Assembly: GCA_028288595.1 (NCBI GenBank)
Contig: JAQBNK010000121.1
Coordinates: forward strand, 1-55,897
Source: Chitinophagaceae bacterium
Lineage (GTDB): Bacteria; Bacteroidota; Bacteroidia; Chitinophagales; Chitinophagaceae
DNA: 55,897 nt
Direction: 5' to 3'
The notes beneath the pieces are model-generated. The model made no database searches. It was not told where the DNA came from and saw only the letters and a program-made list of their open reading frames with translations. Made by a program: the position numbers and the translations under genes. This document shows, in pieces, positions 18,020 through 25,793 of the stretch (positions are counted from its first letter, which is position 1; each line of letters starts with the position of its first letter).

Positions 18020-19432
18020 TTATTTTTTTAAAAGCGTATCTGTAGGAAATAATAAGGAATCGATATTACCGTTTACGATTTGTCCTGCCGGAAGAAAGGA
18101 CTGGTATTGCAAAGGCACAAGGCAATTTTTAAATTGGATATTTTTGAGGTTAAGAGCCCTGCTTTGAGCAATGATACCTACGGCAAAATTATCCAGCACA
18201 AGGCTGTCCAGCACTACGTATTTACAGTTTTGAGCAAGTAAAAATGCCGGACCTTTATATGCAGAGTCACTGGTGATAGTCATTCCATTTCCTTTTATAT
18301 ACATGGAATCTTTTTGAATTAATAAGGTGTCATTCAATACTACCGACTGCCCAAAGCTGCTTAATAACATAGTATCTCCTGTTGCACCATTTAATGTATC
18401 CTGGAGTCTTTTTGAAACAGCATTCGTTGTATCTGTTTGTTTGTGATTTGAAGTTGTTACAGCATTAGAATCGGTTGGTTTAAAAACCATCCATGCGAGA
18501 GCACCTAAAAGTAAAAGACATAAAATGGATAAAGCAACAATACCAGTCCCACCTTTCCTTCTGCGCCTGGGCACAACGATTTCCTCTTCCTCGCCGCTTC
18601 CCATAATCTCATTTTTCCTGTCGGGATCGTCGTCTGCTACTGCCATGGCGGGCCTTACTGTTTCATGAACAGAAGATGGCTTATCATTCCAAACCAGTAC
18701 AGCAGTTACATTATCTTTTCCACCTGCATCATTAGCTGCTTCTATCAGCGACTTTGCTTTATCATCCAGTTCATCATGTGTAGATAAAATAAAAGAGATC
18801 GTTTTTGCATTCACCATATCTGTAAGCCCGTCGCTGCATAACAAAAGCATATCACCAGGTAAAAAAGGGGATTGCCCGGATTCTATATAGTCAGAATGAA
18901 TGGCGAGGCTGGCATCGAAACCCAACGCTTTATTTATCTCATTTCTTTTAGGATGTTTCATGGCGGCCTCTTCAGTTAGCCGGTCACTATCTTCTAAAAA
19001 GCCCACGAATGAATGATCCTTCGTTATTTTCACCAACGATTTATCTCTTAGCAGATAAAGGCGGGTATCTCCAACATGCACATAATAGAACTGGTTGTTC
19101 TGCATATCAATAATAGCTACTGTAAGTACACAGGACATTCGCCCATTTTCATCACTCAGCTGTTTCTCACTGTAGATTTTTTCGTTGGCTGCGGCAAGGG
19201 CACGTTTCAGGATAAGCATTACATCACCATCACCCTGCAATTTATTGAGGTGAGCAAGCAACGTATCATGTGCGATACCTGCTGCAATTTCGCCACCTTC
19301 ATATCCGCCAACACCATCTATAACTGCGGCTAAAATATACCGGTCATGTGCAACCGGCTCTGCGATAAAAGCATCTTCATTGTTCTTTCGAACCCTGCCC
19401 ATGTCTGTGATGCCATAATAATTTTTAGTCAT
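18020..19432 (-). CDS. Membrane-anchored PP2C Ser/Thr phosphatase with beta-helix ectodomain
   Basis: 470 residues. PP2C/PPM catalytic domain at 1-250 with metal-binding residues in RKNNED (D20), VIDGVGG (D39), CSDGLTD (D201) and GGKDNVT (D240). A basic stretch (PRRRRK, about 289-293) precedes one TM at about 296-317. The outside part, about 318-470, shows repeating strand turns (DTLLIQKDSMYIKGNGMTI, NCKYVVLDSLVLDN, SRALNLKNIQFKNC) typical of a short parallel beta-helix. It would reverse phosphorylation by the operon kinase, as PstP does in mycobacteria. Its start overlaps the stop of the 32-aa microprotein by 8 bases, and the SEDS-PBP gene follows after 4. Confidence 0.9.
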   Translation of the reverse strand: MTKNYYGITDMGRVRKNNEDAFIAEPVAHDRYILAAVIDGVGGYEGGEIAAGIAHDTLLAHLNKLQGDGDVMLILKRALAAANEKIYSEKQLSDENGRMSCVLTVAIIDMQNNQFYYVHVGDTRLYLLRDKSLVKITKDHSFVGFLEDSDRLTEEAAMKHPKRNEINKALGFDASLAIHSDYIESGQSPFLPGDMLLLCSDGLTDMVNAKTISFILSTHDELDDKAKSLIEAANDAGGKDNVTAVLVWNDKPSSVHETVRPAMAVADDDPDRKNEIMGSGEEEEIVVPRRRRKGGTGIVALSILCLLLLGALAWMVFKPTDSNAVTTSNHKQTDTTNAVSKRLQDTLNGATGDTMLLSSFGQSVVLNDTLLIQKDSMYIKGNGMTITSDSAYKGPAFLLAQNCKYVVLDSLVLDNFAVGIIAQSRALNLKNIQFKNCLVPLQYQSFLPAGQIVNGNIDSLLFPTDTLLKK

Positions 19433-19523
19433 TCGGCGTATGCGTGTTTTTTATTTGCTTAAAATGAGCCGCCAGCATTAAGAGGCAGATCACCAAAACA
19501 GCAGGTGATAAAATAAATGACAT
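19425..19523 (-). CDS. 32-residue single-TM microprotein (putative)
   Basis: A small frame, ATG at 19523 and TAA at 19425-19427, begins 5 bases after the upstream FHA-like gene and overlaps the PP2C start by 8 bases (the ATGACTAA junction). The product is one hydrophobic helix (SPAVLVICLLMLAA) followed by a short polar, basic tail (HFKQIKNTHTPND). Without it the operon would have a 96-base gap, unlike its tight neighbours on this side. No strong ribosome-binding site is visible, so translation would depend on coupling. It could be a small regulator of the membrane kinase, phosphatase or SEDS enzyme, or merely a chance frame. Confidence 0.45.
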   Translation of the reverse strand: MSFILSPAVLVICLLMLAAHFKQIKNTHTPND

Positions 19524-19528
19524 AGCTT

Positions 19529-20479
19529 TTATGATTTAAAAATGTTTATTCCTACAATTCCGTTCAGCATCAGTTTAGAATTAATCGGCAGCTCTGTCCA
19601 TTTAGGTTCCGACACTTTGCTTGGGGGTAATTCTTTTTCGTTCACTAATGTTTTCTCTCCAAATGATGCTACATAAAATTTATTGTTTGCTTCATTGTAC
19701 TTTATAGACAAATGCGGAGAATTCACCCAATCCGAGGGAATCTTAAAAATATTCTGTGCAGTACCGGTTTCTTCTTTACCAGATACCAGTACTTCATTTT
19801 CTTTCATGATGTATTCGATCTTACGACCCGCAAATTCTTTTTCCGTTAAAATAGTTTCAAGGCGGGCTATCCTCGCAGCATTCCCGGGAGTTGTAGTTTT
19901 TTCCGTGAACACTAAATTTTCTTCGTAGGGCACTTCATAATATCCTTCACTGTAAAAAGTAAAACCCTTTAATATATCTGCGTTAATGTCGAAGGTTTTT
20001 GCAATACCTGTTTGCCTTGGTATATAAGTTACACGAAGATTATCTTCTTTTTCCTGGCTGGTTCCGGGCAACAATTTCCCGATAAAACCTTTATCGCCGG
20101 GGCCATAATCCGGGTGAGACACAAAACGGAAAACCCATTTATTGCTGGATGCTTCAACCGTTTTACCGCTTGTCCTGTAATTACTGAGAATATTATAAAA
20201 ATTTTTAACCGATTCCTGTACGATCAATCCGAAAATTCCTTTTTTATTCGTCATCAGTTCATTATAATCCTGTATGCTAAAACTGATAATATATTCATGA
20301 TAAAAAACTATCCGGGTACCGAACGACAATTGATGGATGGATTCTTTAAACTTGTCAAGGATATATTTAAATATGGTATTAGGTGTTGGAGGCTGAATCT
20401 GCGTTGTTGGTTCATGATCTTCTTTAGTTAAAAACCATTCCTGCAAGCCTATGCGTTCCCAAAAAGATTTAGATTTCAT
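19529..20479 (-). CDS. FHA-like protein, FhaA-like N-terminus suspected
   Basis: 316 residues, soluble. The N-terminal half has a helix (FKYILDKFKESI) and strands with HEYIISFSIQDYNEL. That pattern recalls the Y-x-V-x-LS-x-x-DY-x-x-L of the actinobacterial FhaA N-terminal domain; it is a resemblance by eye, not a demonstrated match. The last 85 residues look like a degenerate FHA domain (NSPHLSIKYNEANNKFYVAS, VNEKEL, LMLNGIVGINIF) in which the GR and SRxH motifs are weak, so phosphothreonine binding may be lost. First gene of the six-gene operon; its position mirrors fhaA/fhaB upstream of pstP. Confidence 0.65.
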   Translation of the reverse strand: MKSKSFWERIGLQEWFLTKEDHEPTTQIQPPTPNTIFKYILDKFKESIHQLSFGTRIVFYHEYIISFSIQDYNELMTNKKGIFGLIVQESVKNFYNILSNYRTSGKTVEASSNKWVFRFVSHPDYGPGDKGFIGKLLPGTSQEKEDNLRVTYIPRQTGIAKTFDINADILKGFTFYSEGYYEVPYEENLVFTEKTTTPGNAARIARLETILTEKEFAGRKIEYIMKENEVLVSGKEETGTAQNIFKIPSDWVNSPHLSIKYNEANNKFYVASFGEKTLVNEKELPPSKVSEPKWTELPINSKLMLNGIVGINIFKS

Positions 20480-20637
20480 TCGTAAAATTTATTTAATTCG
20501 TCTCATGAGTTTTTTACAAGGCCTGCACGAGATCCTGCAAGCACGATCCATGTAATAACGCTCCTGTAAGGGGCTGTATTACAATTAGTGCGCCACTTGC
20601 CTTAACAATTAGCATACAAACGGCAGGAATATAAAAT

Positions 20638-21906
20638 TTAATGATCGTTGAGCGGAAGCCCTCTAAGCTGAAACTCTTTCCAGTTAAGGTATTCATTACC
20701 TTTTCGCTGTTCTACCATGGTGATGCAGTCTTCAACGGGGCAAACGAGTTTGCAGAGGTTACAACCTACGCACTCTTCTTCTTTAATGCTGTAAGTGTTG
20801 TAAGGTTTGCCGTAAGTAAGATTGATGGATTGATGCGAAGTGTCTTCGCAGGCGATATAACAAAGCCCGCAGTGGATACATTTATCCTGGTTAATATTGG
20901 CAACGATATGATAATTGATATCCAGGTCTTCCCAGTGGGTAATATTTTGTACACTCTTCCCGATAAAATCATTAATGGTGGCGAAGCCTTTTTCATCCAT
21001 CCAGTTATTCAGTCCTTCGCACATATCTTCCACAATACGAAAACCATGTTTCATAACGGCTGTGCAAACCTGGACAGTTGTAGAACCGAGCAGCATAAAC
21101 TCAACCGCATCTTTCCAGGTACTGATGCCGCCAATTCCTGAAACCGGAACTTTTGATGTAACTGGATTTTGTGCAATCGTCGTCAGCATTTTTAAAGCGA
21201 TTGGCTTTACAGCCGGACCGCAATAGCCACCAAAAACAGATTTACCGGCGACGTATGGATTAGGCACAAGCGTATCGAGATCAATTCCTGTTACTGATTG
21301 AATTGTATTGATAAGAGATAATGCATCTGTTCCTGCTTCCACCACCGCTTTACCAGTTGGAACAACAGAGTGAACATTCGGAGTTAGTTTAGTAATAACA
21401 GGAATGGTTGCTTTTTCCATCACCCATTCAACAACCATTTTAGCGATCTCGGGATCTTGTCCAACGGCAGCGCCCATGCCCCGTTCCGTCATTCCATGAG
21501 GACAACCAAAATTTAATTCTATTCCATGTGCGCCGGTATCTTCAACTTTTGCAATGATGTCGTGCCAGCTCTGTTTATCATTATCTGCCATTAAGGAAAC
21601 GATCATTGCACGGTCAGGAAATAACCGAACGCATTCTCTTATCTCATCTAAATTAATTTGAAGCGGACGATCACTGATGAGTTCAATATTATTGAAGCCC
21701 ATCATTCTTGTATTATTAAAATTCACAGAAGAATATCGTGACGAAACATTTTTCACCTGGCTGCCTAAAGTTTTCCAAACAACTCCGCCCCATCCTGCCT
21801 CAAATGCACGAAGCACATTTATTTTTTTATCTGTAGGAGGTGCACTCGCAAGCCAGAAAGGGTTGGGAGATTTTATTCCTAAAAAGTTTGCACTTATGTC
21901 CGCCAT
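20638..21906 (-). CDS. preA: NAD-dependent dihydropyrimidine dehydrogenase subunit PreA
   Basis: 422 residues. An FMN-binding TIM barrel of the dihydroorotate dehydrogenase class at about 1-310 (NPFWLASAPPTD, ELNFGCPHGMTERGMGAA, ITKLTPNV, PVSGIGGISTW) carries a C-terminal pair of 4Fe-4S clusters (CIHCGLCYIAC and CVGCNLCKLVC). With PreT it reduces uracil or thymine to the 5,6-dihydro form, or runs in reverse. It is last in the operon, 49 bases after preT. Length and architecture match E. coli PreA. Confidence 0.95.
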   Translation of the reverse strand: MADISANFLGIKSPNPFWLASAPPTDKKINVLRAFEAGWGGVVWKTLGSQVKNVSSRYSSVNFNNTRMMGFNNIELISDRPLQINLDEIRECVRLFPDRAMIVSLMADNDKQSWHDIIAKVEDTGAHGIELNFGCPHGMTERGMGAAVGQDPEIAKMVVEWVMEKATIPVITKLTPNVHSVVPTGKAVVEAGTDALSLINTIQSVTGIDLDTLVPNPYVAGKSVFGGYCGPAVKPIALKMLTTIAQNPVTSKVPVSGIGGISTWKDAVEFMLLGSTTVQVCTAVMKHGFRIVEDMCEGLNNWMDEKGFATINDFIGKSVQNITHWEDLDINYHIVANINQDKCIHCGLCYIACEDTSHQSINLTYGKPYNTYSIKEEECVGCNLCKLVCPVEDCITMVEQRKGNEYLNWKEFQLRGLPLNDH

Positions 21907-21955
21907 TTCGTTTATGAATAATAAGTTATTAATTTATAATACCGGCTATAGTTTT

Positions 21956-23368
21956 TCATAGCATCGGCTGTTGCGTCGCAATCCGTTCATCTGTAGAATA
22001 TGAATTGAGCTGGTGAATACTGGCAATATTTTTTGGTTGAAGAAAATTTAGAATCGCGGCAGCACCATCTTTACCAGCTTGTACCGCATCAACAACTTCT
22101 TTTCCCCCGTTCACGCAATCACCACCAGCAAAAACTCCATCGATATTTGTGACTGCATTATCTTTTACTGCAACTTTTCCTCTGTTGTTTTCTATTCCAT
22201 TTTTATTGATGAGATCAGTGAAAGGATTTTGTCCTGTTGCTTTTATCACCATATCAACTTCTAAAGTGATTGTTTGTCCTGTTGGCTCCGGTGCTGGCTT
22301 ACCAGAGTGATCTGTAGCTCCTAGTGTCATTATATCACAAACCAACGCGGTTACTCTCCCATTCTCACCAATAACTTCTCTTGGTGCAGCGAGCCATTGC
22401 ATTTTGCAACCATCCAGAAGAGCTATATCCAATTCATGTTGAGTACAATTTTTTTGCGCTTCCGTTCTGCGATAAACCATCGTTACTTCTTTAGCACCTA
22501 AACGTTTCGCCTGTGTCGCCGCATCAATGGCAGTCATTCCCATTCCAATAACAGCCACTCTATCGCCAACAGAAATATTTGGATATCCTTTTGTTCTTAT
22601 GTCATAAATAAAACCAATCGCATCTTCAACACCTTGTAACTCCTCACCGGGAATATTTAATTTATTGGCAAGACCAACGCCGATGCCTAAATAAACAGCA
22701 TCATAATTTTTCTGTAACTCTTCAATCGAAATATCTTTTCCTAATTCATGATCATATTTAATTTCAATCCCGCCGAGTGATAAAATAAAATCAACTTCAT
22801 CCTGGCAGAAAGATGGCGTTACTTTATAAGCTGCAATTCCATAGGTCATCAAACCACCGCCTTTACTTTCTTTTTCAAAAACTGTTACATCAACGCCATG
22901 TCTTGATAAAACATGAGCGCAACTTAATCCCGCAGGTCCGGCGCCAACAACAGCAACTTTTAGTCCATTAGAAGGTTTTCTTTCAAACAATTTCCATTTA
23001 TCTCTAATGGCTTTTTCTGTAGAGTAACGCTGGAGTTTTGCAATTGGTATCGGCGCTTCATGTAAAAGATTATAAACACATGAGCCTTCGCATAATTTCT
23101 CTACGGGGCAAACCTTAGAGCAACCGCCGCCAAAAATATTTGAATCAAATATGGTGTGAGCAGAACCTTTAATGTTATCTGTAGTGATCTGCTTAATGAA
23201 CTTCGGGATATTTATACTTGTAGGGCATTGCTTAATACACGGCGCATCATAACAGAACAAACAACGATTCGCTTCAACCAATGCCGCTTCTTTATTTTCG
23301 AAGGGCGGGTGAATGTCGCTGAAGTTTTGTTCGTATTGTTCTGCTGTTAAGCGATTACTTTCAATCAT
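21956..23368 (-). CDS. preT: Dihydropyrimidine dehydrogenase subunit PreT (NAD/FAD oxidoreductase)
   Basis: 470 residues. N-terminal iron-sulphur region with conserved cysteines (CLFCYDAPCIKQCP, GGGCSKVCPVEKLCEGSC), then an FAD-binding motif (VAVVGAGPAGLSCAHVL) and an NAD(P)-binding motif (VAVIGMGMTAIDAATQAKRLG), ending in GGDCVNGGKEVVDAVQAGK. It takes electrons from NADH and passes them to PreA; architecture is as in the glutamate synthase small-subunit family. It lies 80 bases after the ureidopropionase gene, and the gap holds a palindromic repeat. Confidence 0.94.
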   Translation of the reverse strand: MIESNRLTAEQYEQNFSDIHPPFENKEAALVEANRCLFCYDAPCIKQCPTSINIPKFIKQITTDNIKGSAHTIFDSNIFGGGCSKVCPVEKLCEGSCVYNLLHEAPIPIAKLQRYSTEKAIRDKWKLFERKPSNGLKVAVVGAGPAGLSCAHVLSRHGVDVTVFEKESKGGGLMTYGIAAYKVTPSFCQDEVDFILSLGGIEIKYDHELGKDISIEELQKNYDAVYLGIGVGLANKLNIPGEELQGVEDAIGFIYDIRTKGYPNISVGDRVAVIGMGMTAIDAATQAKRLGAKEVTMVYRRTEAQKNCTQHELDIALLDGCKMQWLAAPREVIGENGRVTALVCDIMTLGATDHSGKPAPEPTGQTITLEVDMVIKATGQNPFTDLINKNGIENNRGKVAVKDNAVTNIDGVFAGGDCVNGGKEVVDAVQAGKDGAAAILNFLQPKNIASIHQLNSYSTDERIATQQPML

Positions 23369-23383
23369 GTTTAGAATTTAGAG

Positions 23384-23443
23384 TTATGAATTATGAATTA
23401 TGAATAGCCTAACCATTCATAATTTTAAATTCCTAATTCATAA
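23384..23443. repeat. TTATGAAT-type palindromic repeat
   Basis: Left side: tandem ATTATGA units. Inner arms AATTATGAAT (23396-23405) and ATTCATAATT (23415-23424) pair perfectly around a 9-base loop; a second TAATTCATAA follows at 23434-23443. A related element lies at 27304-27333 in the same operon. No T-run follows, so it is unlikely to be a strong terminator. Confidence 0.75.
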
Positions 23444-23448
23444 TTAAA

Positions 23449-24315
23449 TTATAGTTCCACCAGCTTATTATAAGTCTCCGGTCTCCTGTCTCTGAAGAAT
23501 TGCCAAACGCTTCTTACTTCTTCAATCATATCAAGATCAAAATCGGCAATTAGTAATTCATCTTTGTCTTCGCTGGCCTGGGAAAATATTTGTCCGCGTG
23601 GATCAACGAAATAAGAACTGCCATAAAATTTACCGAGGTTCCATGGTTTTTCTTCTCCCACACGATTAATGCATCCCATGAAATACCCATTAGCCGCAGC
23701 ATGAGCCGGTTGTTCCAGTTTCCATAAATATTGCGACAATCCTGCAACAGTTGCAGAAGGATTATAAACTATTTCAGCTCCGTTCAGTCCCAAACATCTT
23801 GCACCATCAGGGAAGTGACGATCATAACAAATGTAAACGCCCACCTTGGCATACTTAGTTTGAAAAACTGGATAACCAAGATTGCCGGGTTTAAAGAAAA
23901 ATTTTTCCCAGAAACCGCTGGTGTGAGGAATATGATTTTTACGATACTTACCCAGGTAAGTTCCATCTGCATCAATTACTGCCGCAGTATTATATAAAAC
24001 ACCGGCTTGTTCTTTTTCATAAACAGGAACGATCATTACCATTTGGTATTTCTTCGCGTAGTCCTGCATGCGCTCTATCGTAGGACCTGGAACAGTTTCA
24101 GCGCTTTCATACCAGGCTTTATCCTGACCAGGACAGAAATAGGGTGTGTTGAAAATTTCCTGCATACAAAGAATCTGCACACCTTTTCTTCCGGCTTCTT
24201 CAATTAAAGGAATGTGCTTTTGCACCATTGCTTCTTTAATTTCTTCGATAGTTCCTTCTCCTTCTGTTTTAGGAAGAGACATTTGAATAAGACCTGATTT
24301 TACAATTCTCGACAT
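23449..24315 (-). CDS. Beta-ureidopropionase / N-carbamoyl-beta-alanine amidohydrolase
   Basis: 288 residues, a carbon-nitrogen hydrolase (nitrilase) fold with the full triad: Glu in CMQEIFNTPYFCP, Lys in KYRKNHIPH and Cys in GVYICYDRHFPDGAR. In this context the substrate is N-carbamoyl-beta-alanine (or the 2-methyl form from thymine), hydrolysed to beta-alanine, CO2 and ammonia, the third step of the reductive pathway. Close relatives act on N-carbamoylputrescine; the surrounding preT/preA/hydA genes decide for the pyrimidine role. Confidence 0.9.
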   Translation of the reverse strand: MSRIVKSGLIQMSLPKTEGEGTIEEIKEAMVQKHIPLIEEAGRKGVQILCMQEIFNTPYFCPGQDKAWYESAETVPGPTIERMQDYAKKYQMVMIVPVYEKEQAGVLYNTAAVIDADGTYLGKYRKNHIPHTSGFWEKFFFKPGNLGYPVFQTKYAKVGVYICYDRHFPDGARCLGLNGAEIVYNPSATVAGLSQYLWKLEQPAHAAANGYFMGCINRVGEEKPWNLGKFYGSSYFVDPRGQIFSQASEDKDELLIADFDLDMIEEVRSVWQFFRDRRPETYNKLVEL

Positions 24316-24340
24316 GTTGTTCTAATTTAAAATGTTCTTT

Positions 24341-24411
24341 GCCGCAAAGACACGAAGGCACAAAGTATTACGAAGCCTTGGTGTCTCTTCGTGGCTTTGT
24401 GTCTTTGTAGC
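24341..24411. repeat. GCAAAGACACGAAGGCACAAAG palindromic repeat
   Basis: Left arm 24341-24365 and right arm 24376-24411 (ending CTTTGTGTCTTTGTAGC) are imperfect inverted copies built of ACAAAG/CTTTGT units. The element fills most of the 95-base gap between the dihydropyrimidinase and ureidopropionase genes and reaches the hydA stop codon. Repeats of this CAAAGACAC type are dispersed in many Bacteroidota genomes. Confidence 0.7.
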
Positions 24412-25793
24412 TATACTATTTGTTTTACTTTATTTCTTTTAACGAACTTTCCGTATCCTTTTTCGACTAAGCACTTATTATCATCAATCACAACTTGTCC
24501 TCTCAACAAAACCGTTTTCACTTTACCTGTCACTTCCCATCCTTCATATCCTGAATAATCTACATTCATATGATGCGTCTTCGCAGACAGCGTATGTTTT
24601 TCCTGCGGATCAAAAATTACAACATCTGCATCACTTCCCACCGCAATAGTTCCCTTCTTTGGAAACATTCCGAAAATTTTAGCAGGATTTGTACAAGCTA
24701 CTTCCACATATTTGTTTAATGTGATCTTTCCTTTCGCAACGCCTTCACTAAATAACAACTCCATTCTATTTTCAATTGCGGGATGACCATTAGGAATTTT
24801 CGAAAAATCTTTCTCCCCCATTTTCTTTTGCTCCCACATGAACGGACAATGATCTGTTGCAACTACATTTACTAACCCTTGATTTATACCTGCCCATAAA
24901 GTCTGCTGATCTTTCTTTTCTCTCAGCGGCGGACTCATTACCCATTTAGCACCTTCAAAATTTTTTTCATACAATGAAGCGTCGAGAATTAAATATTGAA
25001 TGCAGGTCTCAACAAATATTTTTTGATTTCTTCTTGTCGCATTACGCACTGCGTTTAAAGCACCTTCGCATGTTAGGTGAACGATATAACCCGGGCAGCC
25101 TGTATAATTCGCCATATCAACAAAACGTTCGGATGCTTCAGCTTCTGTTACTTCAGGCTGAGATAAATAATGATATAGCGGCGATAGTTTTCCTTCAGCT
25201 CTGTGTTTTGCAATTAGATAATCTATCATGTCACCATTGGTTGCATGCACATTAATTAAACCACCACATTTTTTTACTTCTTCCATTAACCCGATCATCT
25301 GGCGGTCATCAATCATTAAAGCACCCTTATATGCCATGAAAGTTTTGAAGGAGGTAATGCCCTCCTCTTCAATCATTGTTCTTACTTCTTTTTTTGTCTC
25401 ATCATTAAAGTCAGTCACCGCCATATGAAAACTATAATCGCCAACACAATTATTATCAGATCGTGATCGCCATTCTGCTAAGGCTGACTGCAAAGATTTG
25501 CCTTGCGTTTGCAAAATAAAATCGATCACCATTGTTGTTCCACCAAACAAAGCCGCTCTCGTCCCGGTTTCATAACTATCGCTGGAGAATGTACCCATGA
25601 AAGGCATATCGAGATGAACGTGCGGATCAATCCCACCTGGAAAAACAAGTTTACCGGAAGCATCAATTTCTTTATCAGCTTTTACAGATAGATCTTTACC
25701 AATAGCTTTTACAATTTCTCCTTCAATAAATATATCAGCGATATAATCATCAGAAGCGGTAATTATCCTTCCGTTTTTAATCAACAGCGACAT
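24411..25793 (-). CDS. hydA: Dihydropyrimidinase (hydantoinase)
   Basis: 460 residues, the amidohydrolase fold of the cyclic-amidase group. Metal and catalytic signatures: GIDPHVHLDMPF, the carboxylated lysine segment TSFKTFMAYKGALM, INVHATNGD, YIVHLTCEGAL and VATDHCPF. It opens dihydrouracil to N-carbamoyl-beta-alanine, step two of the pathway. Its start overlaps the end of the NCS1 permease gene by 17 bases, showing tight co-translation with uptake. Confidence 0.94.
   Translation of the reverse strand: MSLLIKNGRIITASDDYIADIFIEGEIVKAIGKDLSVKADKEIDASGKLVFPGGIDPHVHLDMPFMGTFSSDSYETGTRAALFGGTTMVIDFILQTQGKSLQSALAEWRSRSDNNCVGDYSFHMAVTDFNDETKKEVRTMIEEEGITSFKTFMAYKGALMIDDRQMIGLMEEVKKCGGLINVHATNGDMIDYLIAKHRAEGKLSPLYHYLSQPEVTEAEASERFVDMANYTGCPGYIVHLTCEGALNAVRNATRRNQKIFVETCIQYLILDASLYEKNFEGAKWVMSPPLREKKDQQTLWAGINQGLVNVVATDHCPFMWEQKKMGEKDFSKIPNGHPAIENRMELLFSEGVAKGKITLNKYVEVACTNPAKIFGMFPKKGTIAVGSDADVVIFDPQEKHTLSAKTHHMNVDYSGYEGWEVTGKVKTVLLRGQVVIDDNKCLVEKGYGKFVKRNKVKQIV

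Noticed and set aside
10961-20479. FHA/PP2C/kinase set as part of a type VI secretion system
   Set aside because: No Tss/Hcp/VgrG genes are present; the SEDS-PBP partner points to cell-wall synthesis.
20514-20696. 60-codon minus-strand frame with a hydrophobic segment after preA
   Set aside because: It overlaps the preA end in another frame, has no family likeness and no clear ribosome-binding site; probably chance.
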